NCBI GenBank assembly: GCA_030628325.1
Contig: DAOVRB010000078.1
Coordinates: 1-5,887 of the forward strand
Origin: Methanomicrobiaceae archaeon
GTDB lineage: Archaea; Halobacteriota; Methanomicrobia; Methanomicrobiales; Methanomicrobiaceae
DNA: 5,887 nt
Direction of reading: 5' to 3'
The translations under genes and the position numbers were made by a program. Of this stretch, positions 5,674 to 5,887 are shown one piece after another. The notes below the pieces were generated by a model that saw only the letters and a program-made list of their open reading frames with translations, had not been told where the DNA came from and made no database searches. The first letter of the stretch is position 1, and the number at the start of each line of letters is the position of its first letter.

Positions 5674-5887
5674 ATGAGTTGGAAGCCATGGGAAATTGGA
5701 GCAACTATCGCCACATGCGGTCTGTATGGTGCTGGAAAATTAGCTTATGATGGATATAAAAAGGTAACAGGAATCGCAGATGATGTGGAAGATGCTGCAG
5801 AGCAGGCTGGTCTCGCTCTGGCAAAGATAGGGGATACTGTTGTAACACTTGGTGATGATCTCAGTGATTTAATAGTTGATGATATCA
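5674..5887 (+). CDS. Unknown small acidic protein (3' end outside window)
   Basis: Seventy-one codons are visible before the window ends, with no stop. I do not recognise a family. The N-terminus, MSWKPWEIGATIATCGLYG, has two tryptophans and a short moderately hydrophobic, glycine-rich stretch (residues 8-22) that could be a membrane-associating segment or a weak signal. From residue 35 the sequence is strongly acidic and alanine-rich (ADDVEDAAEQAGLALAKIGD, then GDDLSDLIVDD), with helical, amphipathic character. A TATA box and an AGGTG site at the right distances support the start at 5674. The gene lies directly behind a transposase remnant, so it may belong to an acquired segment, but nothing in the visible part proves this. 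No function is proposed. Confidence 0.7.
   Translation, partial: MSWKPWEIGATIATCGLYGAGKLAYDGYKKVTGIADDVEDAAEQAGLALAKIGDTVVTLGDDLSDLIVDDI

Noticed and set aside
1..5887. CRISPR array, tRNA, rRNA or riboswitch
   Set aside because: No regularly spaced repeats, no tRNA-like cloverleaf and no conserved rRNA or riboswitch core were seen on either strand.

Overview
The window looks like the chromosome of a methanogenic archaeon, probably of the Methanomicrobiales; this lineage call is an inference. Visible support: archaeal promoter architecture (A/T-rich TATA elements about 25-30 nt before predicted starts), one probable leaderless gene, GGAGGTG-type ribosome binding sites, a T-tract terminator, and a CCG-domain iron-sulfur protein of the heterodisulfide-reductase type. 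No rRNA, tRNA or CRISPR array was found.

Layout. (1) 14-535, minus strand: a GbsR/MarR-type winged-helix regulator. (2) 536-899: a 364-base divergent intergenic region holding promoters for both sides and no recognisable gene. (3) 900-3409, plus strand: a tightly coupled two-gene redox operon, an HdrD/GlcF-like iron-sulfur protein followed 2 nt later by a FAD-linked oxidase/dehydrogenase of the GlcD/vanillyl-alcohol-oxidase class. A palindrome and T-tract follow. (4) 3653-5264, plus strand: a two-gene potassium/proton antiporter operon, the cytosolic RCK_C regulator KhtT followed 4 nt later by the CPA2 antiporter KhtU. (5) 5265-5620: small inverted repeats, then a DDE transposase remnant keeping only the C-terminal Y-(2)-R-(3)-E-(6)-K region. 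(6) 5674 to the window end: the start of a small acidic protein of unknown function with its own promoter and ribosome binding site.

How the parts may work together. The FAD protein would oxidise an unknown small substrate (a hydroxy acid or an alcohol/phenol-like compound) and pass electrons to the iron-sulfur/CCG protein. In a methanogen the final acceptor could be a thiol/disulfide couple such as CoM/CoB, by analogy with HdrD and thiol:fumarate reductase; that acceptor is inference. KhtT would gate KhtU to release K+ in exchange for H+. The divergent GbsR-like regulator is placed so that it could control the redox operon. Relatives of this family are known in osmotic-stress and glycine-betaine regulation, so a link to the K+ system or to genes left of the window is also possible.

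The most interesting items are the orphan FAD/CCG redox pair with its altered FAD-loop and cluster spacing, the archaeal KhtTU pair, and the truncated unknown gene beside the transposase scar. I did not find a clearly new multi-gene system.
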